From Lacunisphaera sp. (lineage in GTDB: Bacteria; Verrucomicrobiota; Verrucomicrobiia; Opitutales; Opitutaceae), in the NCBI GenBank assembly GCA_009695095.1, contig SIBQ01000009.1:20592-84591 (forward strand): a stretch of DNA of 64,000 bases, given 5' to 3'. The notes under the pieces were generated by a model, which was given only the letters and a program-made list of their open reading frames with translations, was not told the DNA's origin and ran no database searches. The stretch's first letter is position 1; the number at the start of each line of letters is the position of its first letter. This document shows positions 63,852 through 64,000 of the stretch, piece after piece. A program made the translations under genes and the position numbers.

Positions 63852-64000
63852 TGACCTGACCCCGAAACTTTGAGCTGCCTTCGGTGTTAGTCTGGGCCAG
63901 AAGAAGGACCCAGACTATGAAAGGCATTGGACATACGACCGAGGACAAGATCCGTATTTTACGGGCGGCCGATGGCGGCAAGAGCATCGCAGGGATCTGT
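63852..64000 (+). mobile_element. IS3-family insertion sequence, left part (runs off window)
   Basis: The cyclase sequence stops abruptly at TGACCTGACCCCGAAACTTT, an IS3-like terminal inverted repeat start (TGACCTG-CCCC), 65 nt before a transposase OrfA start. The element continues beyond the window, so the right end and target duplication cannot be seen. Confidence 0.75.
63917..64000 (+). CDS. IS3-family transposase OrfA (partial)
   Basis: The 28 visible codons read [20 protein letters not shown] then GKSIAGIC. This is the helix-turn-helix start of IS3-family OrfA ([22 protein letters not shown] in relatives). The gene continues past the window end. In intact elements an OrfB integrase is made with it by frameshifting. 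Confidence 0.85.
   Translation, partial: MKGIGHTTEDKIRILRAADGGKSIAGIC

Overview
The window is a high-GC chromosomal segment from a didermic (Gram-negative type) bacterium. It encodes LPS export and lipid A parts (lptD, lptE, lpxI), BamD, an ExbB/ExbD pair, riboflavin and tryptophan biosynthesis, peptidoglycan precursor genes and glycogen branching. This mix, with an McsA-McsB-ClpC operon, an exosortase/EpsI relic, pseudopilins, Verrucomicrobia-type TPR proteins and many short intergenic palindromes, suggests Verrucomicrobiota, most likely an Opitutaceae-like lineage. That placement is inference from gene content; there is no rRNA gene in the window. The only tRNA is tRNA-Ser(GCU).

Layout. 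1-5591: glnS (3' end outside the window), then four overlapping genes for a formate-dehydrogenase-like molybdoenzyme and its maturation (fdhF-like, fdhD, MOSC, mobA). 5592-12191: a decayed gene, a pseudopilin, ilvE, and the mcsA-mcsB-clpC proteostasis operon. 12332-16105: a low-GC decayed FISUMP gene, a secreted transglutaminase-like protein and exbB/exbD. 16133-18622: SDR, dtd and fabV. 18770-24533: a scar region with an RskA-type anti-sigma fragment, a broken exosortase-EpsI gene, a truncated redoxin, a frameshifted YbjN-like gene, dapF, a gutted response regulator and a conserved protein with three frameshifts. 24719-33108: sppA, sufT, dus, a bifunctional-nuclease-domain gene, lpxI, a FecR/tyrosine-kinase chimera and leuS. 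33127-37363: htrA, a protease-dead htrA paralogue, riboflavin synthase and a uracil-DNA glycosylase. 37366-44632: a DUF1573 gene, an Hpt protein, metK-ahcY, an ABC ATPase, an FG-GAP protein, tRNA-Ser and hpt. 44817-47537: an ABC ATPase and solute-binding protein without a permease. 47623-53537 (minus): rpe, lptE, bamD, fabH, plsX, rpmF and uppP, an envelope and lipid cluster. 53689-63579: trpD, glmM, a broken TPR gene, a tyrosine recombinase remnant, an RsmB-type methyltransferase, lptD and glgB. 63577-64000: an adenylate cyclase gene cut by an IS3-family element that runs off the end.

Two themes stand out. First, there are many broken, truncated or fused genes. Some carry single-base indels in homopolymers, which could be sequencing or assembly error; others (internal deletions, head-to-head truncations, an IS insertion, nonsense codons) look like real genome erosion. 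Second, several distinct families of short imperfect palindromes sit between genes, sometimes covering start or stop codons. Among intact genes the most unusual are a DapF homologue with serine at both catalytic cysteine positions, a uracil-DNA glycosylase lacking two of four Fe-S ligands, and the htrA/dead-htrA pair. I did not find a clear-cut new defence or mobile system.
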